Shown here: positions 28,747 to 36,235 of the stretch, piece by piece | Layout: the number at the start of each line of letters is the position of its first letter | Numbering within the stretch: position 1 is the stretch's first letter | NCBI GenBank assembly: GCA_938028665.1 | Contig: CALIMB010000001.1 | Location: forward strand, 1-36,235 | DNA: 36,235 nt | Reading direction: 5' to 3' | DNA from: an uncultured Thermomicrobium sp. | Lineage (GTDB): Bacteria > Chloroflexota > Chloroflexia > Thermomicrobiales > Thermomicrobiaceae | The notes under the pieces: model-generated | The model's database searches: none | Told to the model about the DNA's origin: nothing | The model's input: only the letters and a program-made list of their open reading frames with translations | Program-made: the position numbers and the translations under genes

Positions 28747-31087
28747 AGCGGAGCACCTCGACGGGGCGGAGTCGTGCCGCTACACTCGCCGGGAGGATAA
28801 TGGTGAGGCCAGCGCTCAGGAGCGTGACACCGATCAGCAGGACGATGGAGGAAGCGTCAACACTCAGCGGAACGCGAAAAAGCTGGATGCTCACCATGCG
28901 CAGCGTCAACAGCCCGACGCCAAGGCCAAGGACACTCGCCACAAGAGCGCCACTCCCGACGATGACCAGTGCTTGACCAAAGAGCAGTGTGAGGAGCGTG
29001 TGCCGATCGCTTCCGATAGTTCGTAGGACCCCAAATTCGCGACGCCGCTCAGTCACATCGAGCAGTAGTGCATTGGTGACACCAAAGAGGGCGGTGAGCC
29101 CGACTACCAAGACGACGGCCCTAGCAAGGATGGTGAGGATAGCCAAAACACGCTCGGTTGCAGCGCGATCTTCTGCCATCAGCAGCGTGAGGGGGCGTAC
29201 GGCTCGCTCGCGCTGTTCAAGGTAGTCCAAGGCTGCCGCGGCTTCCGTAGGCGTTGCCGGCCAGAAGCGAATGGCGAAAAGCGCAGTACGCTCGTCTCGA
29301 CCAAGCAGCCGCGCCAGCTCGCTTCGGTCGACGAATACCTTGCCGATCGCTGTCGCTCCAAGATAGGTGCTCTCATCGTCGACGATGCCGATCACCCGTA
29401 CCGGAACACGCCGTGGGCCGAGGTCAAGAGCAAGGAGGTCGCCGACTTGTACTTCCACGTACCTTGCCAAATTGCTGGTGAGGACTACGGCCGGTGGCTG
29501 TGATGGCTGTAGCCACGAGCCGGAAATGATTGCAGGCTGATAGACTACGGTTTGGCGAGGTACACCCCACACGTCGGTGCGCACCGCACCGATCGCTCCT
29601 TGGGTAATCATCCAAGCTTCAGCAACCTGCACCGGTGCGGCTGCCTCGAGGTGACGCGTATAGTTTGACACCACAGGTGGATTGGTTAACATCCAGGCAT
29701 CGGCTTGGTAACGACGATACATATGGTCGATCGCTGTGCGGAGTGAGTGGTCGACAAGGTGACTGGCCAGTAAAGCGGCAAGTGCCACGGCACTGACCGT
29801 GAGGGCAAGGCCTGTTCGGAGTGGACGGCGAAACGGGTCACGCACGCTGACTGCCAGAATCGGTGACCGAGTGGCTAACCAGCTGGTGAGTTGTGTAAGC
29901 CAGCGCGGTGTGATGGAGAGCGTGGTCGGGCTTTCGCGCAAGAGCTGTACTGGCCGTGTTCGTATACTGGCTACCATCGGTACCGCTGCTCCGGCTAGCG
30001 CACTCCCAAGCCCAGCAGCGCAGCCGAGGGCGATCGTGTCCAGTGCCAGGGAGAACGGCGGTACAATCAGTCCAGCCAGTCGAGCGAGTGTCGAAGTCAA
30101 AAGGTGCCCGCCGATTGTACCGAGCACGAGTCCCGCCAGCGTGCCGAGTGAACCGAGCACAGCAAAGGGGAGTAGGTAGAGAAACAGGGTTTGCCGCTGT
30201 GTCGCACCGATTGCTCGAAGGGTTCCAAGATGTGGTCGTTCCTCGGTGAGAAGCCCCAGCGTCGTGTTGGCGACAATAAAGAAGGTTACGATGATCCCTA
30301 AACCGGCGAAAATTCGAAGAAGCACAAGTAAGGTCTGGAGTTCACGTGCGCCAAGAAACGACTGTGGATCGCGTACGGTCCAGCCGTAACTTGGAGCTCC
30401 TCTTGCCGCGAGGAAGCGCTGAAGCTCACGAGATATCTGCCCCGCTAAGTTCGGTTGTGTGACCTTGACCAGCAGCGTGTTTGCTGTGTCGGTTCCCAGC
30501 ATAGATTGGAGATCTCTTTCTGGCAAGTATGCGGTGAGCTGATTGAGCAGGGCTGCATCTGGACGTGCCGGCACCCAGGCGAAACCGCTCACCCGAGCGT
30601 AGTGAATAGGATCAGCGGGATTCGCCTGCAGTGCGACGAGCGAGCCCTCCTGGACTGCCAGCAAGCGGCGTGCGGCCACATCAAGCGTAATCTCCCCATG
30701 TTCTGGCCAGCGACCGGAGAGAAGCTGGGGACGATCCAGTGTCATTTCATCGAAGCGGCGCACCCCAATCAAACGCACCGGCATCCAGCGTTCTCCGGCT
30801 GAGATGCGGCTTGGCTGCACGGTACGTGCCTCGACAGCGGCTACCCCGGGTCGCCGGGCGAGTGTGGCCTGAAGGCCCGGGGTCAGCTGGGGCACGCTAG
30901 CGACAATGTCGGGTTGACCGGTATCGGCAAAGGTACGACGTTGCGCTTCAGCGAGTGCCAGGCCGGTCGAATGAATAGCGACGAGCGTGAAAACGCCCAA
31001 CGCAATGCTGGCGGTTGCAAGTACTGTGCGGGTACGCCGCACAACAAGCGTACGCAGGGCAAAACGGAGTGCTGGACAGACATGCAT
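28739..31087 (-). CDS. FtsX-like (MacB-type) ABC transporter permease, duplicated
   Basis: 782 residues. It has an N-terminal membrane helix (TVLATASIALGVFTLVAI), a large extracytoplasmic domain, then an FtsX core (GLGIIVTFFIVANTTLGLL, ERPHLGTLRAIGATQRQTL). A second copy follows: helix, external domain, and FtsX core (TERRREFGVLRTIGSDRHTL) ending with two helices and LRPVEVLRYE. This is the double-FtsX type used for mechanotransmission or lipoprotein/peptide export. ATG at 31087 sits 7 bases after ggaag; GTG at 31093 is the alternative. A TACAAT -10 candidate lies at 31107-31112 (minus). Its ATPase is probably the gene at 33235-33924. Confidence 0.88.
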   Translation of the reverse strand: MHVCPALRFALRTLVVRRTRTVLATASIALGVFTLVAIHSTGLALAEAQRRTFADTGQPDIVASVPQLTPGLQATLARRPGVAAVEARTVQPSRISAGERWMPVRLIGVRRFDEMTLDRPQLLSGRWPEHGEITLDVAARRLLAVQEGSLVALQANPADPIHYARVSGFAWVPARPDAALLNQLTAYLPERDLQSMLGTDTANTLLVKVTQPNLAGQISRELQRFLAARGAPSYGWTVRDPQSFLGARELQTLLVLLRIFAGLGIIVTFFIVANTTLGLLTEERPHLGTLRAIGATQRQTLFLYLLPFAVLGSLGTLAGLVLGTIGGHLLTSTLARLAGLIVPPFSLALDTIALGCAAGLGSALAGAAVPMVASIRTRPVQLLRESPTTLSITPRWLTQLTSWLATRSPILAVSVRDPFRRPLRTGLALTVSAVALAALLASHLVDHSLRTAIDHMYRRYQADAWMLTNPPVVSNYTRHLEAAAPVQVAEAWMITQGAIGAVRTDVWGVPRQTVVYQPAIISGSWLQPSQPPAVVLTSNLARYVEVQVGDLLALDLGPRRVPVRVIGIVDDESTYLGATAIGKVFVDRSELARLLGRDERTALFAIRFWPATPTEAAAALDYLEQRERAVRPLTLLMAEDRAATERVLAILTILARAVVLVVGLTALFGVTNALLLDVTERRREFGVLRTIGSDRHTLLTLLFGQALVIVGSGALVASVLGLGVGLLTLRMVSIQLFRVPLSVDASSIVLLIGVTLLSAGLTIILPASVAARLRPVEVLRYE

Positions 31088-31214
31088 AGCCACGCTTCCC
31101 GGAGGGATTGTACGAGATCGGTGTGGTGGAGGGCTCAGCGTACTGGTAAGACGAACCCTGCTGTCGCTTTTCCGCGTCGCTACATCAGGAAGAGGTCACT
31201 TAACAGTAGCATTC

Positions 31215-31247
31215 TTGTGCAAGTTGACTCGAATGGGTAACATTCGG
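31215..31247 (+). promoter_or_regulatory. Candidate promoter and palindrome upstream of the peptide-binding gene
   Basis: TTGTGC (31215-31220) and TAACAT (31238-31243) are 17 bp apart. The -10 lies within a palindrome, cgaatg-ggtaa-cattcg at about 31230-31246, with perfect 6-base arms. Such a palindrome over the -10 would suit a repressor operator, although no regulator gene is adjacent. The gene's ATG is about 60 bp downstream. Confidence 0.4.
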
Positions 31248-31304
31248 AGAAACTGCACGATTCGGTACGTGTGTGGACCTGTATGGTAAGGGGAGGAGTG
31301 TACG

Positions 31305-33173
31305 ATGGATCCGTTGAGGGAGCTCCAGGGAGCTGTGCAAGCTGGCCGACTGACACGACGTGAAGTGCTGGAGCGTGCCGCGGCGTTGGGGCTCACAGCA
31401 CCAGTTATTGCGTCGTTGCTCGCCGCATGTGCTGGTGGGCAGCAGGCCACACCAACGGCTGCTCCTGCGGCGCAGACCCCGGTGGCAGTGCCGACGCCAA
31501 CCCAGGCGGCAGCTGCCACACCTCAGCCACAACCAATAACGCCAGCAGCACAGCGTGGCGGGGGTGGAACGTTGCGGTTGCTCTGGTGGCAGGCGCCAAC
31601 CATTATCAATCCACATTTGGCGCAGGGAACCAAGGACTTCGATGCATCGAACATTGTGTTGGAGGCACTGGCGTATTTCGATGCCGAGGATAAGCTGGTG
31701 CCGCGGCTTGCGGAAGAGGTCCCATCAGTGGAGAAAGGAACGCTCGATCCGGAGGGGCGTTGGGTTATTTGGAAGCTGCGCAAAAATGTCAAATGGCACG
31801 ATGGCCAGCCGTTTACAGCAAAGGATGTGAAATTCACGTGGGAATACGTCACAGACGAAAAGACGACAGCAACGACAATCGCCTCCTATCGTGCGATTGA
31901 AAATGTGGAGATTGTGGATGATCACACGGTGAAAGTTACCTTCAAACAGCCGAATCCTGCCTGGTTTGAGCCGTTCGTGGGTGGGTTTGGCCTTATCCTG
32001 CCCGAGCATATCCTTCGCGAGTACAAGGGTGAGAAGGCGCGGAACGCTCCATTCAACCTCAAACCGATTGGGACCGGGCCCTACAAAGTTGTTGATTTTA
32101 AGCCGGGTGATGTTGTGGTCTATGAGATCAATCAGGACTACTGGCAAGAGGGGAAGCCGTATTTTGACCGTGTTGAGTTGAAGGGAGGAGGCGACGCGAC
32201 CAGCGCCGCACGGGCTGTGCTCCAGACCGGTGAGGCGGATTGGTCGTGGAACTTGCAGGTTGAAGCCCAAATTCTCCTGCAGTTGGAAAAGGCGGGACAG
32301 GGGAAACTTGTCATTGCGCCTGGCCCCAATGCCGAACGGATCATGATCAACTTTGCGGATCCCAATACGGAAAAGGATGGCGCACGGGCAGAACCTGATG
32401 TGCCACATCCGTTCTTGACCAATAAGAAGATTCGCGAGGCCATTGCCTTGGCGATCCGGCGCGATGTTATTGCCGAGCAGCTCTATGGACCAGCTGGGCA
32501 AGTAACAGCGAATAACTTGAATGCTCCGGCCCGTTTTAAGCATCCAGATCTGAAATGGGAATTTAATCTGGAGAAGGCTGCGAAGCTCCTTGATGAGGCC
32601 GGTGCCGTCGATACAAACAATGACGGCGTGCGCGAATACAACGGCAAGCCACTCCAGATCCTCTATCAAACGTCAATTAATCCTATCCGTCAACGCACCC
32701 AGGAGATTGTAAAAGCGGAGCTGGAGAAGCTTGGGTTCAAGGTCGAGCTGAAATCGATTGATGCCTCTGTTTTCTTCTCATCGGATCCAGGTAATCCTGA
32801 TACCTATGGTCACTTTTACGCGGATATCGAGATGTACACCAATGGTCCAAGCAACCCATTCCCACTCAACTGGGCACGGCGGTACCACTCCAAAGAGGTA
32901 GCCCGCAAAGCAAACAACTGGGCAGGCGTGAACATTACACGCTACCAAAACCCGGAGATGGATAAACTTCTTGATACCCTCGCAACCGAGATGAATCCAG
33001 ACAAGCAGACGGAACTGTTCCGACAAGTGAACTGGATCAGTGTCACTGATGTTGTTGAGATACCGCTCGTGCATCGGAACGCGGTCTCGGCAGCGACCAA
33101 GAACCTCACGGGTTATCAGCCGTCAACGTGGGCGTCCGATGTGTGGAACATCGGGGACTGGCGACGCCAGTGA
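31305..33173 (+). CDS. Peptide/oligosaccharide ABC substrate-binding lipoprotein (SBP family 5)
   Basis: 622 residues, an OppA/DppA-like family 5 solute-binding protein. The N-terminus carries a twin-arginine motif (LTRREVLERAA, Arg18-Arg19), a short hydrophobic stretch and a lipobox SLLAAC with Cys42: a Tat-exported lipoprotein in outline. A Thr/Pro/Ala/Gln-rich linker (about 48-85) follows. The core has LRKNVKWHDGQPFTAKDV and GTGPYKVVDF, both family signatures, and LTNKKIREAIALAIRRD. ATG at 31305 follows ggggagga. No cognate permease or ATPase is adjacent, so it is an orphan receptor or serves transporters elsewhere. Ligand unknown. Confidence 0.92.
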   Translation: MDPLRELQGAVQAGRLTRREVLERAAALGLTAPVIASLLAACAGGQQATPTAAPAAQTPVAVPTPTQAAAATPQPQPITPAAQRGGGGTLRLLWWQAPTIINPHLAQGTKDFDASNIVLEALAYFDAEDKLVPRLAEEVPSVEKGTLDPEGRWVIWKLRKNVKWHDGQPFTAKDVKFTWEYVTDEKTTATTIASYRAIENVEIVDDHTVKVTFKQPNPAWFEPFVGGFGLILPEHILREYKGEKARNAPFNLKPIGTGPYKVVDFKPGDVVVYEINQDYWQEGKPYFDRVELKGGGDATSAARAVLQTGEADWSWNLQVEAQILLQLEKAGQGKLVIAPGPNAERIMINFADPNTEKDGARAEPDVPHPFLTNKKIREAIALAIRRDVIAEQLYGPAGQVTANNLNAPARFKHPDLKWEFNLEKAAKLLDEAGAVDTNNDGVREYNGKPLQILYQTSINPIRQRTQEIVKAELEKLGFKVELKSIDASVFFSSDPGNPDTYGHFYADIEMYTNGPSNPFPLNWARRYHSKEVARKANNWAGVNITRYQNPEMDKLLDTLATEMNPDKQTELFRQVNWISVTDVVEIPLVHRNAVSAATKNLTGYQPSTWASDVWNIGDWRRQ

Positions 33174-33198
33174 CGCAAGGTCTTGGTCGGAATCGGGT

Positions 33199-33235
33199 CA
33201 ACCGGGCCGGCATCCGTCGGCCCGGTTGCTCTTTT
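33199..33235 (+). terminator. Terminator of the peptide-binding gene
   Basis: Eleven-base arms caaccgggccg (33199-33209) and cggcccggttg (33218-33228) with an 8-base loop, followed by ctctttt. It lies 26 bp after the SBP stop, and its T tract reaches the stop codon of the opposing ABC ATPase gene at 33235. Confidence 0.8.
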
Positions 33236-33924
33236 CAACGCCGGAGAAGCCTGTCTGCCACCAGAATTCCGTCGCGGAGTTGGAAGCAGCGCTGGGCACG
33301 CCCTGCAAGCTCAGGATCATGGGTGACCAGGAGCACGGTCTTCCCGCCTCGCCACGTCTTCTCCAGGAGGGTGAGGACAGATGCGCCACTCTGTGAGTCA
33401 AGATTTCCGGTGGGCTCATCGGCGAGGAGCAGGCGTGGTTCGTTGGCCAAGGCGCGAGCAAGCGCGACCCGTTGTTGTTCTCCGCCGGAGAGTTCGCCTG
33501 GGAATCGGTGTGCAGCATGGACGAGACCGACTTGCTCAAGTAATTCGAGGGCGCGCGCTCGTGCACGCGGCTGTCCCGTCAGCAGGAGCGGGAGTTGCAC
33601 GTTCTCGACAGCTGTCAGTGTGGGGAGGAGCTGGAAGAACTGAAAAACAAATCCGATATGCCTTCGTCGCCAACGAGCCAACTCTTCCTCATCGAGTGTG
33701 CCCAGATCAGTTCCCTCAACAATGACTCGGCCACATGTCGGTCGGTCAAGGCCGGCAATCACGTTGAGAAGGGTCGATTTGCCACAGCCAGAAGGCCCAA
33801 CAATGGCAACCCATTCTCCTGGCCAAATTTGGAGTGTGATGTCTCGGAGCGCAATAACCTCACGCGTGCCCGCACGGTGAACTTTCGTAACTCCTTCGAG
33901 CTGGACAATCGGAGCAGCACACAT
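33235..33924 (-). CDS. ABC transporter ATPase (MacB/LolD type)
   Basis: 229 residues. Walker A GPSGCGKST, Q-loop VFQFFQLLPTLTAVENVQLPLL, signature LSGGEQQRVALARALA, Walker B LLLADEPTGNLDS and H-loop VTHD are all intact. The LPTLTA and EPTGNLDS segments are typical of ATPases pairing with FtsX-like permeases, so its likely partners are the permease and adaptor at 27769-31087, on the same strand beyond the SBP gene. ATG at 33924 is chosen; TTG at 33930 is in frame, and neither has a clear ribosome site. It begins 12 bp after the GlsB-type gene. Confidence 0.92.
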   Translation of the reverse strand: MCAAPIVQLEGVTKVHRAGTREVIALRDITLQIWPGEWVAIVGPSGCGKSTLLNVIAGLDRPTCGRVIVEGTDLGTLDEEELARWRRRHIGFVFQFFQLLPTLTAVENVQLPLLLTGQPRARARALELLEQVGLVHAAHRFPGELSGGEQQRVALARALANEPRLLLADEPTGNLDSQSGASVLTLLEKTWRGGKTVLLVTHDPELAGRAQRCFQLRDGILVADRLLRR

Positions 33925-33936
33925 CGTCAAGACTAG

Positions 33937-34203
33937 TCAGGCCGCACGTCGGAGGAAATTGGCGACAGCAAGTAACACGCCCGCTCCAACGAGGGCAACA
34001 AACAGACTCCCGAAAAAACCGGCGGGCCCACGGACACCGAGGAGGTGAAAAAGGTACCCGCCAATCACTGCGCCAAGCAGTCCTACGGCAATATTGCCAA
34101 GGCAACCAAACCCGCGACCACGGGTCAATAATCCGGCAAGCCAACCTGCCAGAAAGCCGATGAGAATCCATCCTACCAGAGAGCGCGGCTCGGTCGGTGG
34201 CAC
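33937..34203 (-). CDS. GlsB/YeaQ/YmgE-family small membrane protein
   Basis: 88 residues with three hydrophobic segments (GWILIGFLAGWLAGLL, CLGNIAVGLLGAVIGGYLF, FFGSLFVALVGAGVLLAVANFL). The pattern GFLAGWLAG...G.GCLGNI.VGLLGA.IGG is the signature of this family, linked in other bacteria to general stress; the biochemical role is unknown. The GTG start at 34203 follows aaggag by 6 bases and lies 1 bp after the trmD stop. Confidence 0.87.
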   Translation of the reverse strand: MPPTEPRSLVGWILIGFLAGWLAGLLTRGRGFGCLGNIAVGLLGAVIGGYLFHLLGVRGPAGFFGSLFVALVGAGVLLAVANFLRRAA

Positions 34204-34204
34204 G

Positions 34205-34981
34205 CTAGTCTCCTTCCTCAGTTTCGTTCACAATTGGTCCCACATGTGCGAACGGATCAGGTGGACAATCTTGGAGCAGGTTAAGATCCCGCGGTGTCAG
34301 GGTGGCGCGTTCGAGGAGATCGGGGCGGCGGGCCTTGGTCCGGCAGAGCGCCATCATGCGTCGCCACTCGGCGATTTTGGCATGATGCCCACTCAAGAGG
34401 ATCTCCGGAACAGCCAGACCGCGGAAGACTGGCGGCCGCGTGTACTGTGGATATTCGAGTAGTCCGGAGCTGTGGGACTCTTCGGCCAGCGACTCGGGAT
34501 CGATGACGCCGGGGACGAGCCGGCTTATGACGTCAATGACGACCGCTGCTGCCAGTTCCCCACCAGTCAGGACGTAGTCACCAATAGACAGTTCGCGGGC
34601 TCGCAAGATGATGCGCACGCGGTCATCGATCCCCTCATAGCGCCCACAAATCAGCGCGAGACGCGGATACTGGACAAGCTCGCGGGCGACCTGTTGCGTG
34701 AACAGGTCACCGGATGGACTCAAAATGACAATGGGAGTGGTGGCCAGCTCATGACCGAGCACACTTTCAACAGCGTGGACGATCGGCGGTGCCATCATCA
34801 CCATGCCTGGTCCACCGCCATAAGGCGTGTCGTCGACGGTACGATGTTTGTCGGTCGTCCAGTCACGGATATCGTGGAGTGCAATCTGGATGAGTCCAGC
34901 CTGTTGCGCGCGCTTGAGGATACTCTCGTTCAGGAAGCCGGTGAACATCGATGGGAAGATGGTGAAGATATCGAAGCGCAT
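34205..34981 (-). CDS. trmD: tRNA (guanine37-N1)-methyltransferase
   Basis: 258 residues, SPOUT-class enzyme that methylates G37 next to the anticodon to prevent frameshifting. [26 protein letters not shown], the knot segment [13 protein letters not shown] and [14 protein letters not shown], and the helical C-terminus [13 protein letters not shown] are all canonical. ATG at 34981 follows gggag; GTG at 34984 precedes it. The usual neighbours rpsP, rimM and rplS are absent here; instead trmD leads the GlsB-type gene and the ABC ATPase. Confidence 0.95.
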   Translation of the reverse strand: MRFDIFTIFPSMFTGFLNESILKRAQQAGLIQIALHDIRDWTTDKHRTVDDTPYGGGPGMVMMAPPIVHAVESVLGHELATTPIVILSPSGDLFTQQVARELVQYPRLALICGRYEGIDDRVRIILRARELSIGDYVLTGGELAAAVVIDVISRLVPGVIDPESLAEESHSSGLLEYPQYTRPPVFRGLAVPEILLSGHHAKIAEWRRMMALCRTKARRPDLLERATLTPRDLNLLQDCPPDPFAHVGPIVNETEEGD

Positions 34982-35183
34982 CACTCGCTCCCTTCACCCT
35001 CAGCCTAGCAGATTGGAGTGTGGTTGCGCAGGGACCTTGCCAGAGGTGATGCCAAGAGAAGGGTGGGGATGGTCGTAACAGTGGTGGTCTGGGGAAAGAG
35101 CGCACGGCATGGAACAGCAATCGCTGCACACTGGACGTGCTGGGCCAAGACAGGTGAATGAAAAGGAGTCACGCTGGGCTTGG

Positions 35184-36235
35184 TTACGTAACAGAGGCTG
35201 CTGCCTTCTCACGCACCGCTGTGCTGGCGCGCGTGACGGCGCGTTCGAAGGCGGCAACAACCGCGGGGTCAAACTGGGAGCCTGCCCCGCGACGAAGCTC
35301 AGCCATGGCCTCTTCATGAGTTAAGGCGCGTCGGTAAGGCCGGTCCGTGGTCATCGCATCGTACGTGTCGGCGACAGCGATCACCCGTGAGCCGAAGGGG
35401 ATAGCTTCACCGGCAAGGCCATCGGGATAGCCGCGCCCGTCCCAGCGCTCGTGGTGGTGCCGGACGATCTCGACGATGTGACGGTATGGGCTGAGGTGAC
35501 GCAGAATTTCGCTTCCATCGACTGGATGGCGCTGAATCATTCGGAACTCATCGTCGGAGAGTTGTCCTGGCTTGCGCAGGATCAGGTCACTGGTTGCGAC
35601 TTTACCAAGATCGTGGATGCGAGCGGCCGAGATAATAGCGTCACGTTCCTCGGCAGTCAGTTCAGGGAACTCATCCAGGATCAGCGCAGTAAGCTGAGCA
35701 ACACGTTGGGAATGTGCCGCGGTATAGGGATCACGGCGATCCAGCAGGTCGGCCAAGAGTTCAAATGTGCTCTGCGTTTCGTGGTGCAGTTGGCGGTAAT
35801 CGCGGAAAGCAAGGTATGGGCCAAGCAGGGGGATCACCATGAGAATTAGTGCCACGGGATGTTCCTTGGCAAGGATTGGGAAGAGACTTCCCAAGGCTGG
35901 GAGAGCCAAGAACTCCACCAACAGACCCCGAGCCATCGACCGCCAAAGATACCAGGCACTAGTACATGTGGCGACAGCGAGCAAGAAGCCAAGAAGAACG
36001 GTCTGCGCAGTGGAGGAAGCGACGGCAGCGAGCATCATCGCGAAGAAGTTGCGCAAGCTGGCGAGAGGGGAACCACCCGCTGTGATCGTGAAATAAATTG
36101 GAGCAGCAATGATGCCTTGCAAGGCGAAATTATTCACGTTGACGAGCATCTTGATCGGCTCTCTACGCTCAAGAAGGTCGTCGAGGAGTGTACCGAGGAC
36201 AGCAATAGCAATTCCAAGGGTTGGACCCAATGTCA
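35184..36235 (-). CDS. Membrane-anchored HD-GYP phosphodiesterase, cut by the window edge
   Basis: At least 350 codons; the frame is open to the right edge, so the true N-terminus lies outside. The visible N-terminal half has several membrane helices (for example NFFAMMLAAVASSTAQTVLLGFLLAVATCT and PVALILMVIPLLGPYLAF), likely a sensory membrane domain. The C-terminal HD-GYP domain (about 155-330) has HSQRVAQL, IHDLGKVATSD, RHPVDGSEIL, HHHERWDGRGYPDGLAGEAIP and DTYDAMTTDRPYR: all metal ligands and the GYP motif are intact, so it probably hydrolyses c-di-GMP or a related cyclic dinucleotide. It ends 202 bp before trmD. Confidence 0.9.
   Translation of the reverse strand, partial: TLGPTLGIAIAVLGTLLDDLLERREPIKMLVNVNNFALQGIIAAPIYFTITAGGSPLASLRNFFAMMLAAVASSTAQTVLLGFLLAVATCTSAWYLWRSMARGLLVEFLALPALGSLFPILAKEHPVALILMVIPLLGPYLAFRDYRQLHHETQSTFELLADLLDRRDPYTAAHSQRVAQLTALILDEFPELTAEERDAIISAARIHDLGKVATSDLILRKPGQLSDDEFRMIQRHPVDGSEILRHLSPYRHIVEIVRHHHERWDGRGYPDGLAGEAIPFGSRVIAVADTYDAMTTDRPYRRALTHEEAMAELRRGAGSQFDPAVVAAFERAVTRASTAVREKAAASVT

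Noticed and set aside
31725-32669. 314-codon open frame opposite the peptide-binding gene
   Set aside because: Antisense of a clear SBP family 5 coding region; composition and lack of motifs mark it as a shadow.

Overview
The window is about 36 kb of GC-rich bacterial chromosome packed with housekeeping genes. Many starts are GTG or TTG, and many adjacent genes overlap by 4-8 bp. The gene set points to a thermophilic member of Chloroflexota, most likely class Thermomicrobia. The clues are a 4Fe-4S family-4 uracil-DNA glycosylase, a Tat-type lipoprotein peptide-binding protein, a c-di-AMP receptor next to tmk, a DEDDh/GIY-YIG fusion and an R3H-type SpoIIIAA-like ATPase. This assignment is inference; there is no rRNA or other marker in the window. 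I see no tRNA, rRNA, IS element, prophage or CRISPR array.

Layout. (1) Positions 1-703 carry no convincing gene. They hold one strong hairpin terminator (146-179), a good sigma70-like promoter (527-555) and a leader ending in an intrinsic terminator (651-687) just before pyrC, so this is a candidate attenuator. (2) Positions 704-8283 (+) are a pyrimidine operon: pyrC, carA, carB, a CaxA-type cation/proton exchanger and pyrE. It is followed by about 840 bp that may hold a decayed gene. (3) Positions 9126-11405 (-) hold a KDPG aldolase, recO and a purine nucleoside phosphorylase with overlapping ends; nadK (+) is divergent from them. (4) Positions 12346-22344 (-) are a nine-gene co-directional DNA-metabolism run: DEDDh-GIY-YIG nuclease, family-4 UDG, ftsK, recR, a double-GNAT protein, an R3H/AAA ATPase, tmk, a c-di-AMP receptor and a membrane double-zinc-ribbon protein. 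(5) ligA (+) is divergent from that run; speD-speE (+) follow, making spermidine or a related polyamine. (6) On the minus strand come a winged-helix AAA+ ATPase, then a MacA-like adaptor and MacB-type permease, and 2 kb further on an ABC ATPase that reads from trmD and a GlsB-type membrane gene. A peptide-binding lipoprotein gene on the plus strand sits between permease and ATPase. (7) The right edge cuts a membrane-anchored HD-GYP protein.

Themes: nucleotide synthesis (pyr genes, tmk, nadK, pnp) lies beside DNA repair and segregation (recO, recR, UDG, ligase, nuclease fusion, FtsK). Second-messenger functions appear twice: the c-di-AMP receptor and the HD-GYP phosphodiesterase. I see no clear, entirely new defence or mobile system. 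The points most worth following are the pyr leader, the possible gene relic after pyrE, the winged-helix-like N-terminus on the DEDDh/GIY-YIG nuclease, the zinc-ribbon protein linked to tmk/c-di-AMP, and the split ABC exporter.
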